64,000 nucleotides of DNA. Source: Candidatus Kapaibacterium sp. (lineage in GTDB: Bacteria > Bacteroidota > Ignavibacteria > Kapaibacteriales > Kapaibacteriaceae). This document shows, one piece after another, positions 35,176 through 45,013 of the stretch; position 1 is the first letter of the stretch; every line of letters begins with the position of its first letter. Where the stretch lies: contig JAURGP010000002.1 of the NCBI GenBank assembly GCA_030833725.1, forward strand, positions 1 to 64,000, given 5' to 3'. The notes beneath the pieces are model-generated. The model made no database searches. It saw only the letters and a list, made by a program, of their open reading frames with translations, and was not told the origin of the DNA. The translations under genes and the position numbers were made by a program.

Positions 35176-37586
35176 TTGCCTGCTCCACCGGCGCTCATCA
35201 TGTTGGCTAGCAGCTTCAGCGCTCCAGGCACACCAGCAGGTACGTTTCGGAACAGCGATAACGCACAGTACACGTAGTGCCCCTTTCCGTACGAGGCATA
35301 CACAAGTGATCCTTCCTGTGCATCCTCTCCAGCATCGTTCATACTCAGTAGACGCTGGTACCGCTCATCATGATCGCCGGTGAAGTACAAACCCCGCTCC
35401 TGCACCCATCCAGAAAAGTCGTCGGGTTCAATACGATTGGGGGTCGTCATCAGGATGTGGTCGGGATCTCTCAGCGTTACAGTGGCATTCTCCTCCGTCA
35501 CCCGGTTACGCGTGATCTTCATCGGAAACGGGCCAATCTCTGTGGTCTTCAGATTACCAGTTGTGTTGTACTGCATCACCAGCGTACCACCCTGCTCTAC
35601 ATACTGCATCAGTGCCGGCATCACGTAGGTCATGTCCGTGCGCGTGTTCAGGGCGCGGATACCTACCAGCACAGCATCGTAGGTGTCAAGCAACTGCTGA
35701 GTGTTGAGCAGTTGGTCGGTGGACACCACATCCACCCGCACGCCCATGGTACGCAGGACGTCTGCCGTTGCCTCGCCAGCCCCTTCCACAAAAGCGATGC
35801 GCCGAGCCGTTACACGAAGAGGTTCGGCTACCACCCGCAGACGCGCTGGTTCAAGGTACTGCAGGGTAGGAAGGTGGTCATACTGCATCACGCGGACGCA
35901 ATGCTGAAACGTGTGCTGTGCATGAGTAACAAGCACATCCACGTTATCCGACTGCTGTGTTTGAATCGGCACCGACAGCAGGGTATCCGTATTGGCCGCC
36001 ATCGAAAAGGTCACGGTGGTAAGGGGCTCACCACGGCTGCTGCGTACCGAGAGTGTAGCGTTACTGATGTCACGGTAGGCTCTCAGGCGAATGCCGATGG
36101 TACCCTGACCATTGTTCACAACAACGAGCGTCGTTGTTGGCTCGATGCTCACATCGGGAATCACCCGCAGCTCCTCGATCACATCGCCCTTGAGTGGGTC
36201 GAGATGTTTGTAGCTAAGAGGCACCGTAACCAACAGCAGTGCTCCATCTACATCCAGATGTACCGTACACTGCAGTTCGGGAGGAGTGGTTGGTTCGCCC
36301 AGGAGATCTTCGTTCTCTAACGCAAACAGACCGCCTTCCGGATCCTTCTGCAGCCAGTAGGGATTGGTGGTGGGCGTGGTTTGCGGTATCTGGATCTGAT
36401 ACGATCGGGTTACCAACTGATCGTTGCCAAGTACAACCACATCTGCGGTTGACACCTGTGGAAGGTCCACCTTCATCAATCGCACGTTGGGCGCCCGGAC
36501 CACCACGCGGAGTGTTACGGCAACAGAGTCGCCGGGCAGCACCATCGGAGTGGACACAGACGCGTCCACGGTTAGACCCATCGCCGAGGTGATCACCGAT
36601 TCGACCTCTGAGAGTTTCAGCGCTCGCCAGAAGGGATCGTTGATCGTAGCGATCATCGATCGGATGCGTAACAACGCTGGCAGATGGTTCTGCGGATCTG
36701 TGGTCCAGAAGTTGTCGATCACCACTTGAATTGCTCTACCAATGTCTGGTCGATCAATGCGATTCCACGTGGTGTCGATTCCGTTGAAGAGGCTGGTTGT
36801 AGGGGGCTCTCCGTACCATGTTTCGAAGTACTCTGGCTGTGTTCCTGGTGTGCTTGGTGTACCTGCACCCTGACTCTTGTGCAGGCTTCTGCTCCTGCCG
36901 GCCAGTTCGCCATATCCCATGCCGATAAGAGGGTCGTACTGACCAACCTGCAGAGCAAACTGGCTCTCCGTGATCGTGCTGCGGTCGCCAAATCGATACG
37001 CGTTGAAGAGCAGTCGGTGCGGACGAAGATGGCTCGGGCATGAGGCTACAGCTGCCTGTGCAAGAATGGCCGACGCCTCATGTTGTCCGTGACCTGCCAT
37101 ACGTGATGCTGGAAAACGGCAGATCATCACATCCGGCCGGAACCTCTCCATGACATGGATGATGTCCCGCACGAGTTGGGCAGAGTCCCAATGAGTAAAT
37201 GTCTCCCGAGCAGTCTTCGAAAAACCGAAGTCCAGTGCTCGGGTAAAGTACTGCTCTGCTCCATCCAATCTCCGTGCCGCCAGAAGTTCGTGGGTGCGGA
37301 TCAATCCCAGCGCCGAGCCCAGTTCACCACCGATGATATTCTGGCCACCATCACCCCGCGTAAGCGACAGGTAGGCTGTACGCACGTGTTTGCCCCGGGC
37401 CAGCCAGCTCAGTAGGCGCGTGTTCTCATCGTCGGGGTGGGCGGCTACATACAACACGGACGTCAGTGACTGCAACCGTTGCAGATCACCATACAGTACC
37501 GAGGACATCTGTGGCTGTAGCTGCTGGGCATGCAGCGCAACCCCGATGCACAGCGCTAGTACACCGAAACAACAGCGTTTGATCAT
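35172..37586 (-). CDS. PIG-L family deacetylase, large multidomain secreted protein
   Basis: LYVAAHPDDENTRLLSWLARGKHVRTAYLSLTRGDGGQNIIGGELGSALGLIRTHELLAARRLDGAEQYFTRALDFGFSK. Confidence 0.93.
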   Translation of the reverse strand: MIKRCCFGVLALCIGVALHAQQLQPQMSSVLYGDLQRLQSLTSVLYVAAHPDDENTRLLSWLARGKHVRTAYLSLTRGDGGQNIIGGELGSALGLIRTHELLAARRLDGAEQYFTRALDFGFSKTARETFTHWDSAQLVRDIIHVMERFRPDVMICRFPASRMAGHGQHEASAILAQAAVASCPSHLRPHRLLFNAYRFGDRSTITESQFALQVGQYDPLIGMGYGELAGRSRSLHKSQGAGTPSTPGTQPEYFETWYGEPPTTSLFNGIDTTWNRIDRPDIGRAIQVVIDNFWTTDPQNHLPALLRIRSMIATINDPFWRALKLSEVESVITSAMGLTVDASVSTPMVLPGDSVAVTLRVVVRAPNVRLMKVDLPQVSTADVVVLGNDQLVTRSYQIQIPQTTPTTNPYWLQKDPEGGLFALENEDLLGEPTTPPELQCTVHLDVDGALLLVTVPLSYKHLDPLKGDVIEELRVIPDVSIEPTTTLVVVNNGQGTIGIRLRAYRDISNATLSVRSSRGEPLTTVTFSMAANTDTLLSVPIQTQQSDNVDVLVTHAQHTFQHCVRVMQYDHLPTLQYLEPARLRVVAEPLRVTARRIAFVEGAGEATADVLRTMGVRVDVVSTDQLLNTQQLLDTYDAVLVGIRALNTRTDMTYVMPALMQYVEQGGTLVMQYNTTGNLKTTEIGPFPMKITRNRVTEENATVTLRDPDHILMTTPNRIEPDDFSGWVQERGLYFTGDHDERYQRLLSMNDAGEDAQEGSLVYASYGKGHYVYCALSLFRNVPAGVPGALKLLANMMSAGGAGK

Positions 37587-37608
37587 GACATGCGGGAGAA
37601 TGATGGAC

Positions 37609-38448
37609 CTACTTCAACGAATCCAGCAGCGCTTGCGTTGCCGTGTAGTAGCTCTTCTCACCATCGGTACCCTTCGTGAGTTCACGAACCTTGGCCACAG
37701 CTTCACGACACACGGTTGCGTTGTTCACCTTGGCAGCAATCTCTGCTACCAGCATATGCTGCCAATACTGCTTCGGGTTGGCTGCAGCCGACCGCTGGGC
37801 ATAGTCGAGGGCTTTGTCCAGATTCTGATTGGTGCTCAGGTAGTACTGTGCTGCCGCACGGTACGGAATGTTCGGGCGCTCGATGGCTTGTTCGATCTCC
37901 TTCATCAGGCGGGCGTTGTTGTCGGCCTTGACAGGAATCGACACATGGGTGCGATCCCATGCAAGGTCGATCGTGCAGGTGTTGTAGGTGATGTTTCCTA
38001 CGCCAATGGTAAAGGTTTCCACGGGAGCTGTCAGGGTAGTAGGCTTGATGGTGAATCGAACCACGTCGTCCTTAGTATCGTAGCCGTTCGAGCCCCAGCT
38101 GCCGGTGTTGGTGTTGATGATTACTTCCCATTCCGAGGTTCCTGGAACGGTGTACAGCGAATACGAACCTGGTTTGATGGACGTACCGGCAATAACAACT
38201 TCTTCGCCAAACATGACCTTCGTTGCAGCATTGGCACCCGTACGCCACACCTGATTGTACGGCACGAGGTCTCCAAAGATGACTCGGCCTTTCATCGATG
38301 GACGACTGTACGTGATCTCGATCTTCGACGTTGCGAACTCCTGCATGATGGTGCTGGTAGGGCTCAGGACCGGAAGTTTCAGCTGGGCTGTAGCAATGGA
38401 TGTGCTCAGTACAAGAAGTGCAAGCATCAATGAGCGCGTTACTGTCAT
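37609..38448 (-). CDS. DUF2911 domain secreted protein
   Basis: LPVLSPTSTIMQEFATSKIEITYSRPSMKGRVIFGDLVPYNQVWRTGANAATKVMFGEEVVIAGTSIKPGSYSLYTVPG. Confidence 0.92.
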   Translation of the reverse strand: MTVTRSLMLALLVLSTSIATAQLKLPVLSPTSTIMQEFATSKIEITYSRPSMKGRVIFGDLVPYNQVWRTGANAATKVMFGEEVVIAGTSIKPGSYSLYTVPGTSEWEVIINTNTGSWGSNGYDTKDDVVRFTIKPTTLTAPVETFTIGVGNITYNTCTIDLAWDRTHVSIPVKADNNARLMKEIEQAIERPNIPYRAAAQYYLSTNQNLDKALDYAQRSAAANPKQYWQHMLVAEIAAKVNNATVCREAVAKVRELTKGTDGEKSYYTATQALLDSLK

Positions 38449-38474
38449 GGGATATCCTGGATGAATGTGGAGAG

Positions 38475-39698
38475 TTATGAATCGTAGTCGTCGGTTGTGT
38501 GAACTTCCTGGAGGGCCTCACGTAGACTGGTTTTATGCCGCTTTGCCAAGGCAAACACCGGAAACAATAGCACCGTAACCACGCCCGCTCCAACCAGGGC
38601 TGCTGCTGTTTCTGGTAGCATCTGTTGAGTTTCCAATCCGATGTCCGTGATCACCACTACCAGTGGCAGGGCCGTTGAAGTCATCAGAGCAAATGGAGCC
38701 CAGTCTTCCTTCGGTAAATCCTTTCGATACACGGGCAGGAGCGTCAAGCCTCGGATCGAGAACATCAACAGCACATACATTGGCACCAGCAGGAGCGTCC
38801 ACGGCTGTGCTAACAACGCACCGAGATCGAAAAAAATGCCCGTTGTCACAAAAAACGCTGGCACGAGGAAGCCATAACTGATGGCCTCCAGGCGATGCAT
38901 CAGGCGCTGGCCATGGTCGCCCTTGCTCATCAGCGCCACGATCAAGCCAGCCGTGAATGATCCAAGTACCACGTCCAGACCGAACTCTGCGGCCAATACC
39001 ACCATGCCAACCAGGATGAGTATCGATACCCGAACCGCGAATTGACTGCTCGACTGCAACCACGTGGAAAGGAAGCGAAAGATGAAGATTCCACGAACTC
39101 GTGTGGCACTATACACCGATGAGACCGCTAGGATCACAAATCCGATCATCAAGATCACCTGCTCCGATACTTCGAAGTGGCGAGTATGAATGAGGGGAAT
39201 CGCCACAATCGGACCAAGTTCACCAAGGGCACCGGCGCCGAGAACGTATTTACCAAAGGTTGTGGGTAGTTCTTTCGCGTCCCTCATGATGGGTATCAGC
39301 GCACCAATAGCGGTGGTTGTAAGGGCAACGGCAACAAAGAGCGGGGCCTCAATCACATCGATAGCGTACAACCCCCACGACAGCAACAGTGCTACGGCAA
39401 AGGACAGCACCCAACTAAACGTTCCCAACCAGAGGAATCGGCCTCCTACGGGATGCTCCTTCAACTCCGCTCCGGCCATGAAGAAGAGGAACACCATTCC
39501 CAGGTAGCCAAAGAACTTGAGTTCGGGAACAGCCGGCACCCAACCCAGGACATGTGGCCCCACGATGATGCCCAGCAGGATTTCCACCACAACGATCGGT
39601 AGGCGGAACCCGATTGGAATTCGGGCTACCAACGGGGACACCGTGGAGATGATTCCGATCACGAAGAGAGCTGGAACGAGGTTCTCCATAGGCGGCAA
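38475..39698 (-). CDS. Cation:proton antiporter (KefB/CPA2-like)
   Basis: RLPIVVVEILLGIIVGPHVLGWV...GYLGMVFLFFMAGAELK...VLGSFTAGLIVALMS. Confidence 0.92.
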   Translation of the reverse strand: MPPMENLVPALFVIGIISTVSPLVARIPIGFRLPIVVVEILLGIIVGPHVLGWVPAVPELKFFGYLGMVFLFFMAGAELKEHPVGGRFLWLGTFSWVLSFAVALLLSWGLYAIDVIEAPLFVAVALTTTAIGALIPIMRDAKELPTTFGKYVLGAGALGELGPIVAIPLIHTRHFEVSEQVILMIGFVILAVSSVYSATRVRGIFIFRFLSTWLQSSSQFAVRVSILILVGMVVLAAEFGLDVVLGSFTAGLIVALMSKGDHGQRLMHRLEAISYGFLVPAFFVTTGIFFDLGALLAQPWTLLLVPMYVLLMFSIRGLTLLPVYRKDLPKEDWAPFALMTSTALPLVVVITDIGLETQQMLPETAAALVGAGVVTVLLFPVFALAKRHKTSLREALQEVHTTDDYDS

Positions 39699-39712
39699 TC
39701 TAACTTTGTTGG

Positions 39713-40615
39713 ATGAACATCACTATCATCGGAGCTGGAAGTACCACGGCACGGGCACTCGTGCCGATGCTTATTGCCGAAACCGACTGGAACCTCCACC
39801 TCATCTCCTCGCAGGAAGCCCCCTACCAGCACGAGCGGATTACCAGTGCAGTAGTGGATGTGATTGATCGATCGGCGCTGAAGGCTGCCGTGATGCCGCA
39901 CAATCCGGATGTGATCATCAATGCTGCGGCCCTTACGAATGTTGATCAGTGCGAGACGGATAAGGGGCTGGCACACATGTTCAATGTGAACCTCGTGGAA
40001 CATGTGGTACGTGTGGCCCGCTCCACCGATGCCTATGTGATTCACCTGTCCACGGACTTCGTGTTTAATGGCGAGGATGGTCCATACGACGAAGACGCCG
40101 TCCCCGATCCGATCAACTACTACGGCCGAACAAAGTTGGCCGGTGAAAACGTGGTGGTAAGTAGTGGGGTGGATGCCACGATTTTGCGAACGAACGTGGT
40201 GTACGGTCCCCCACCTGCGCGAATGGATTTCGTGCGATGGATCATCCGCGCCATGGACACCGATACCGACATCAACGTCGTCACCGACCAGTACTGCAAT
40301 CCCACGTATGTGGATGATCTGGCTTTGGCCATTCTGCGATGCATCGAGCGACGTGCTACGGGCCTGTACCACATTGGCGGAGCCGACTACCTGAGTCGGT
40401 ACCAGATCGCAGAGCGGGTGGTGGCGTTCTTCAAGGGACGTCCGTCGCTCGTTGCGCCCACTACCAGTGATTTGCTCGACCAGGCCGCCAGGCGACCCTT
40501 ACGAGGAGGGCTGGTGCCTCTCAAAGCCGAAGCGAAGCTTGGGATTCGCTTTCGAGGATTGGAGAGTGGGTTGGTATCGCTGCGCAGAGCACTGTTTGCT
40601 GGACGTCCCCAGTAA
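39713..40615 (+). CDS. SDR family, dTDP-4-dehydrorhamnose reductase-like
   Basis: MNITIIGAGSTTARALVPML; PDVIINAAALTNVDQCETDK; STDFVFNGEDGPYDEDAVPDPINYYGRTKLAGENVV. Confidence 0.92.
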   Translation: MNITIIGAGSTTARALVPMLIAETDWNLHLISSQEAPYQHERITSAVVDVIDRSALKAAVMPHNPDVIINAAALTNVDQCETDKGLAHMFNVNLVEHVVRVARSTDAYVIHLSTDFVFNGEDGPYDEDAVPDPINYYGRTKLAGENVVVSSGVDATILRTNVVYGPPPARMDFVRWIIRAMDTDTDINVVTDQYCNPTYVDDLALAILRCIERRATGLYHIGGADYLSRYQIAERVVAFFKGRPSLVAPTTSDLLDQAARRPLRGGLVPLKAEAKLGIRFRGLESGLVSLRRALFAGRPQ

Positions 40616-40616
40616 C

Positions 40617-42161
40617 TCATCCATTCCAGTACGGACGATCCAGGGTTCGGTAGTTCACGGCCTCGGCCATGTGCGCGGCCAGGACGGCTTCGGAACCATT
40701 GAGATCGGCGATGGTGCGTGAAACTTTGAGAATTCTCCCGTAGGCCCGCGCCGACAGCGACAACTTCTGCATCGATCGTTTGAGGATTTCCATGGCCAGT
40801 GGTTCAGCCCGTACAAGGTTCTCCACGTCCTGAGCGGTCATGTCGGCGTTCTTGTACACATCCTTTCGCCCCGCAAATCGAACCTGTTGTTGCTTGCGAG
40901 CCGCCACGACTCGCTTGCGAATGTTCACCGATGACTCTCCAGCCGGTGCATGGGAGATGTCGTGGACAGCCACAGCTGGAACATCTACGTGCAGGTCGAT
41001 GCGGTCGAGCAGAGGTCCCGAGATTCGCGCCATGTACTTGGCCACGTGTTCAGGCTTGCATGTGCATTCACGTATGGTGCTGCCGAAGTGTCCGCATGGA
41101 CACGGATTCATCGAACATACCAGCATCACATTGGCCGGATACTCCACAGACATCTTCGTCCTGGAGATGCGTACGCACCGATCTTCAAGGGGCTGCCTCA
41201 GCACCTCTAGGACGTTGCGTTGAAACTCCGGTAACTCGTCAAGAAACAACACACCGTGATGTGCCAGAGTAATCTCGCCGGCGCGCACCGTGCCTACGCC
41301 CCCTCCCACCAGCGCTGCATCGGAAATCGTATGATGGGGTGCGCGGAACGGACGCTCCGTCACCAGCGATGCTCCGGTAGGCAGGATACCCGCAACCGAG
41401 TGAATGGTGGTCGTTTCAAGGGCCTCATCAATCGACAGTGGCGGCAGAATCGTGGGGAGGCGCTTGGCCAGCATGGTCTTGCCCGATCCTGGCGGGCCAA
41501 CCATGATCATGTTGTGACCGCCCGCTGCAGCGATTTCCAGGGCACGCTTCACTCCGGCTTGACCCTTCACGTCGGCAAGATCTACCGATGGGTGCAAGTG
41601 GCCTTGTTCAAACACGGCCTGTACATCAATGCGATGGGGAGGCAGCGGTTGTGCGCCATTCAGGTGTTCGATACAGTCGCTCAGCGTGTGTACAGGTAGA
41701 ATGTCGATACCCTCAATCACCGCTGCTTCCGAGGCATTGGCGGCTGGCAGGAGAATGCGTTCAAAGCCAGCGTTTTTTAGCATCACCACGATGGGCAGGA
41801 CTCCACGTGCCGGTCGTACCATGCCATCGAAGGCAAGCTCCCCGATCATGGCGGTTTTCTCCAGCATGGTAGCGTCGAGTTCCTTAAGGGCTGCCTGTGT
41901 GGCTATGGCGATCGGAAGGTCGAAGGCACTCCCCTCCTTTCGGACGTCGGCAGGAGCCAGATTCACCGTGTACTTCTTGTGCGGCAACCCCAGCTGCGCT
42001 GTCTTGAGTGCTGCCTGCACACGGTCGCGACTCTCGCGAACGGAGCCATCTGGGAGTCCTACGACCTGGAAGGCGGGCAGGGCATTCTCTACGTACACTT
42101 CGATTTCTACGAGGTAGGCAGTGATCCCCAACACGGCTGCGGAATACGCTTTGGCATACAT
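40617..42161 (-). CDS. comM: YifB/ComM family Mg-chelatase-like AAA+ ATPase
   Basis: AVLGITAYLVEIEVYVENALPAFQVVGLPDGSVRESRDRVQAALK; MVGPPGSGKTMLAKRLPTILPPL; FRAPHHTISDAALVGGG. Confidence 0.93.
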   Translation of the reverse strand: MYAKAYSAAVLGITAYLVEIEVYVENALPAFQVVGLPDGSVRESRDRVQAALKTAQLGLPHKKYTVNLAPADVRKEGSAFDLPIAIATQAALKELDATMLEKTAMIGELAFDGMVRPARGVLPIVVMLKNAGFERILLPAANASEAAVIEGIDILPVHTLSDCIEHLNGAQPLPPHRIDVQAVFEQGHLHPSVDLADVKGQAGVKRALEIAAAGGHNMIMVGPPGSGKTMLAKRLPTILPPLSIDEALETTTIHSVAGILPTGASLVTERPFRAPHHTISDAALVGGGVGTVRAGEITLAHHGVLFLDELPEFQRNVLEVLRQPLEDRCVRISRTKMSVEYPANVMLVCSMNPCPCGHFGSTIRECTCKPEHVAKYMARISGPLLDRIDLHVDVPAVAVHDISHAPAGESSVNIRKRVVAARKQQQVRFAGRKDVYKNADMTAQDVENLVRAEPLAMEILKRSMQKLSLSARAYGRILKVSRTIADLNGSEAVLAAHMAEAVNYRTLDRPYWNG

Positions 42162-42236
42162 GCGATATCTCCAGTGGTTATCGCTACCGTGATGTGCCGT
42201 CGGAGAAATGGGACGTAGGTCGTATTTTTGCCCGCA

Positions 42237-42446
42237 ATGGCTATTCAACGAGCACCAAAAAAAGTAAAGTGGTATGTGGTCTGGATTGGCCACGAGCCAG
42301 GTTTGTACCCATCATGGGAAAAGTGCAAAGCTCAGGTAGAAAACTACCCGGGCTCGAAGTACAAGGCCTTTGACACCCTCGCCGAGGCAAAGGCGGCCTA
42401 CGAGCAGGGTCCACCTGCGCGCGCAGCAAAAAAAAAGAGCAGCTGA
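42237..42446 (+). CDS. RNase H1 N-terminal (viroplasmin-like) domain ORF; 0 frame of a probable frameshift gene
   Basis: KVKWYVVWIGHEPGLYPSWEKCKAQVENYPGSKYKAFDTLAEAKAAYEQ; ends KKKSS* directly after an A9 run. Confidence 0.85.
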   Translation: MAIQRAPKKVKWYVVWIGHEPGLYPSWEKCKAQVENYPGSKYKAFDTLAEAKAAYEQGPPARAAKKKSS

Positions 42447-42883
42447 TACCCATCTCCCAGCGCTGGGTTGAGGCCGGCGTACAGCTGCCCAGCATCAGCG
42501 TGGATGCGGCCTGCGACATGACAACCGGCGTCATGGAGTACCGTGGCGTAGATACCGAGACCGCTGCGGAAATCTTTCGGATGGGTCCATTTCAAGACTC
42601 CTCAAACAATCTGGGAGAGTTCTTGGCTGTAGTGCACGCACTGGCCTTTATGAAGGAGCGATCGATGGCACTTCCTGTGTACACCGATTCGAAGACTGCT
42701 CTTGCCTGGGTGCGCAATAAGAAGGCCAAGACTACCGTTCAGCGAACGTCGGGCAACGCTCCCGTGTTTGAGTTGATTGCCCGAGCAGAAACGTGGCTTC
42801 GCAACAACACCTATCCGAATCTCGTTCTGAAATGGGAAACCGAGCAATGGGGCGAGGTTCCTGCTGACTTTGGGCGGAAGTAA
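42428..42883 (+). CDS. rnhA: RNase H catalytic domain, -1 frame continuation
   Basis: -1 frame after A9 reads EQLIPISQRWVEAGVQLPSISVDAACDMTTGVMEYRGVDTETAAEIFRMGPFQDSSNNLGEFLAVVHAL...PVYTDSKTALAWVRNKKAKT; no stop between the A-run and this domain. Confidence 0.85.
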   Translation, partial: KKKEQLIPISQRWVEAGVQLPSISVDAACDMTTGVMEYRGVDTETAAEIFRMGPFQDSSNNLGEFLAVVHALAFMKERSMALPVYTDSKTALAWVRNKKAKTTVQRTSGNAPVFELIARAETWLRNNTYPNLVLKWETEQWGEVPADFGRK

Positions 42884-42909
42884 CACACGACGGATATCAC
42901 AGGAACATC

Positions 42910-43365
42910 ATGACCATACCTCTACAGAGACTTCCACACGCAGGTACACTTCCCGTTCCATCCTATGCCACCGGAGGTGCCGCCGGCATGGATGTGTGCG
43001 CAGCACTGGACCAGCCCCTTACCATCGCACCATCGCAGATCGTGCTGGTACCTACGGGCTTCTGTATGGCCGTGCCGGTTGGGTTTGAGTGTCAGGTGCG
43101 ATCGCGGAGCGGATTGGCAGCCAAACACGGGATCTTCGCGTTGAATGCTCCCGGCACAATCGACAGCGACTATCGTGGCGAAGTGAAGGTGATCCTTGCC
43201 AACTTTTCCGGCGATCCGTTCGTTATCGAGCCCGGAATGAGAATCGCTCAACTTGTAGTGGCTCAGCATGCAACTGTGCAGTGGGAGGAAGTAAGCGAGT
43301 TAGGTGGTACAGAGCGAGGATCCGGAGGATTTGGAAGTACTGGTACAAACGGAGGAACTCCATGA
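42910..43365 (+). CDS. dut: dUTP diphosphatase
   Basis: SYATGGAAGMDVCAALD; VRSRSGLAAKHGIFALNAPGTIDSDYRGEVKVILAN; GSGGFGSTG. Confidence 0.97.
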   Translation: MTIPLQRLPHAGTLPVPSYATGGAAGMDVCAALDQPLTIAPSQIVLVPTGFCMAVPVGFECQVRSRSGLAAKHGIFALNAPGTIDSDYRGEVKVILANFSGDPFVIEPGMRIAQLVVAQHATVQWEEVSELGGTERGSGGFGSTGTNGGTP

Positions 43366-43805
43366 TCATCAGCATTGGTTCGGATCATGCTGGCTTTCTG
43401 CACAAGGAGGCCCTAAAGCACATGTTGGAAGATGCTGGCCATACCGTGATAGATGTAGGACCCGATACCGACGATCGCGTGGACTATCCGGACTATGGTG
43501 TAGCAGCTGCGCAGCTGGTTGCCAACGGCCAAGCCCAACGCGGTGTAGTGGTGTGTGGATCAGGTATTGGCATCTCCATCGCTGCGAACAAGGTTCACGG
43601 CATTCGGTGCGCCAACGTCACCAGCGTAGAGATGGCGCAGTTAGCGCGCGCCCATAACGATGCAAACATGATTGCTCTGGGCGAGCGGCTCACTCCTATC
43701 GACGTGGCAAAAAACATCGTACAGGCCTTCCTGGACACGCCGTTCGAAGGTGGACGGCATGCCCAACGTGTGGACAAGCTGAATCAACTGGGAGGACGAT
43801 CATGA
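43362..43805 (+). CDS. rpiB: Ribose-5-phosphate isomerase B
   Basis: MIISIGSDHAGFLHKEALKHMLEDAGHTVIDVGPDTDDRVDYPDYG; GVVVCGSGIGISIAANKVHGIRCA. Confidence 0.97.
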   Translation: MIISIGSDHAGFLHKEALKHMLEDAGHTVIDVGPDTDDRVDYPDYGVAAAQLVANGQAQRGVVVCGSGIGISIAANKVHGIRCANVTSVEMAQLARAHNDANMIALGERLTPIDVAKNIVQAFLDTPFEGGRHAQRVDKLNQLGGRS

Positions 43806-44533
43806 AATGCGATGTGCTGGTGATCTCTGCCCACCCCGATGACGCCGAACTGTCGTGCTCTGGCACCGTAAAGGACCTTACCAACCGTGGGCAGTCGGTA
43901 GTGTTTGTGGACTGTACTGCTGGTGAGTTGGGCACACGTGGGTCCGCGGAACTACGCGCCCAGGAAGCAGCAGAGGCCGCGCGGATCCTGGGTGTTGCGC
44001 ATCGCGAGTGTCTACACATGACTGATGGTGCCGTTGCGCACACGCAGGAAAACGTCCTGAAGATTGTCGAGGTGCTTCGTGCCTACACTCCTCGCATTGT
44101 ACTGACAACACCTCCCCTGGAGCGTCATCCCGATCATGAAGCTGTGCACCGGCTGGTGCGAGCGGCAACGTTTCTCTCTGGCCTGCAAAAGGTTGCTACG
44201 CGCAGGCATGGTGTTCCCCAGGAGCCACACCGTCCGGATCGCACGTTATGCTTCATGCAGCAGTTCGATCTGCCGGGAGGGCCGGATTTCTACGTAGACA
44301 TTACATCAACGTATCCCGACCGTCTGGCATCAATCAAGGCCTTTGCCTCGCAGTTTCACATGCCGGAAACCTATCAAGCTGACGAACCTGAAACGTTCCT
44401 GTCGCGTCCGGCCTTCTTCGAGGAGCTCGAAGCACGGTGTCTGTACTTTGGAAGTCGTATCGGTGTGCGATATGCCGAAGCATTCAAGAGTGTAGAGCCG
44501 CTAGGGCTGCGTTCCCTCGCTGACCTGTTGTAG
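43802..44533 (+). CDS. bshB1: Bacillithiol biosynthesis deacetylase BshB1
   Basis: DVLVISAHPDDAELSCSGTV...VDCTAGELGTRGSAELRAQEAAEAARILGV...PDFYVDITSTYPDRLASIKAFASQFHMP. Confidence 0.92.
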   Translation: MKCDVLVISAHPDDAELSCSGTVKDLTNRGQSVVFVDCTAGELGTRGSAELRAQEAAEAARILGVAHRECLHMTDGAVAHTQENVLKIVEVLRAYTPRIVLTTPPLERHPDHEAVHRLVRAATFLSGLQKVATRRHGVPQEPHRPDRTLCFMQQFDLPGGPDFYVDITSTYPDRLASIKAFASQFHMPETYQADEPETFLSRPAFFEELEARCLYFGSRIGVRYAEAFKSVEPLGLRSLADLL

Positions 44534-44977
44534 ACGTCCGTTCAAGGCCTGCTTGTGGCCGTCCTTCGCTCGTTGAACATCTGCAGCGGTAAAGGAGCGG
44601 TCCACTCCCCCGAGATACTTGCTGATGTACGTAGCAACTGCTGCCAGGTCGGCATTGCTGTAGGGGGCTGGAGGCATGGTGCGCACAACGCTGTCGGCGG
44701 AGTACTGGGTGGCCATGCCGAAGGCCAGAATCACCAGTAGGGTGTCCGAAGTGTCACTCCAGATAGCTCTCGGCCGAATGTCGGGCACGGCAGATGCACC
44801 GACTCCTCCACCGGCACCATCCTCTCCATGACATCGTACACAGTATTCGGCATAGACCTGCGCTCCGCGAGCGTGTGGTTCAGACTGGTCTTCCAGTGTG
44901 CAGCTGGTAGCAAGTGTTGTTAGCAGGGTAAACGCCATCACAACAAGAGCATTCGACCATACTCTTTGCTGAATCAT
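44501..44977 (-). CDS. Cytochrome c (class I) lipoprotein
   Basis: LATSCTLEDQ lipobox; GAQVYAEYCVRCHGEDGAGGG; MPPAPYSNADLAAVATYISKYLGG. Confidence 0.9.
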   Translation of the reverse strand: MIQQRVWSNALVVMAFTLLTTLATSCTLEDQSEPHARGAQVYAEYCVRCHGEDGAGGGVGASAVPDIRPRAIWSDTSDTLLVILAFGMATQYSADSVVRTMPPAPYSNADLAAVATYISKYLGGVDRSFTAADVQRAKDGHKQALNGRLQQVSEGTQP

Positions 44978-45013
44978 ACCTGCAACATCGTGATTTTAGT
45001 CGATTTTTGACCC

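Noticed and set aside
35370-36320. 316-aa plus-strand ORF
   Set aside because: Antisense to the PIG-L gene with no domain signature.
37390-38433. 347-aa plus-strand ORF
   Set aside because: Antisense to DUF2911 and PIG-L genes; no domain signature.
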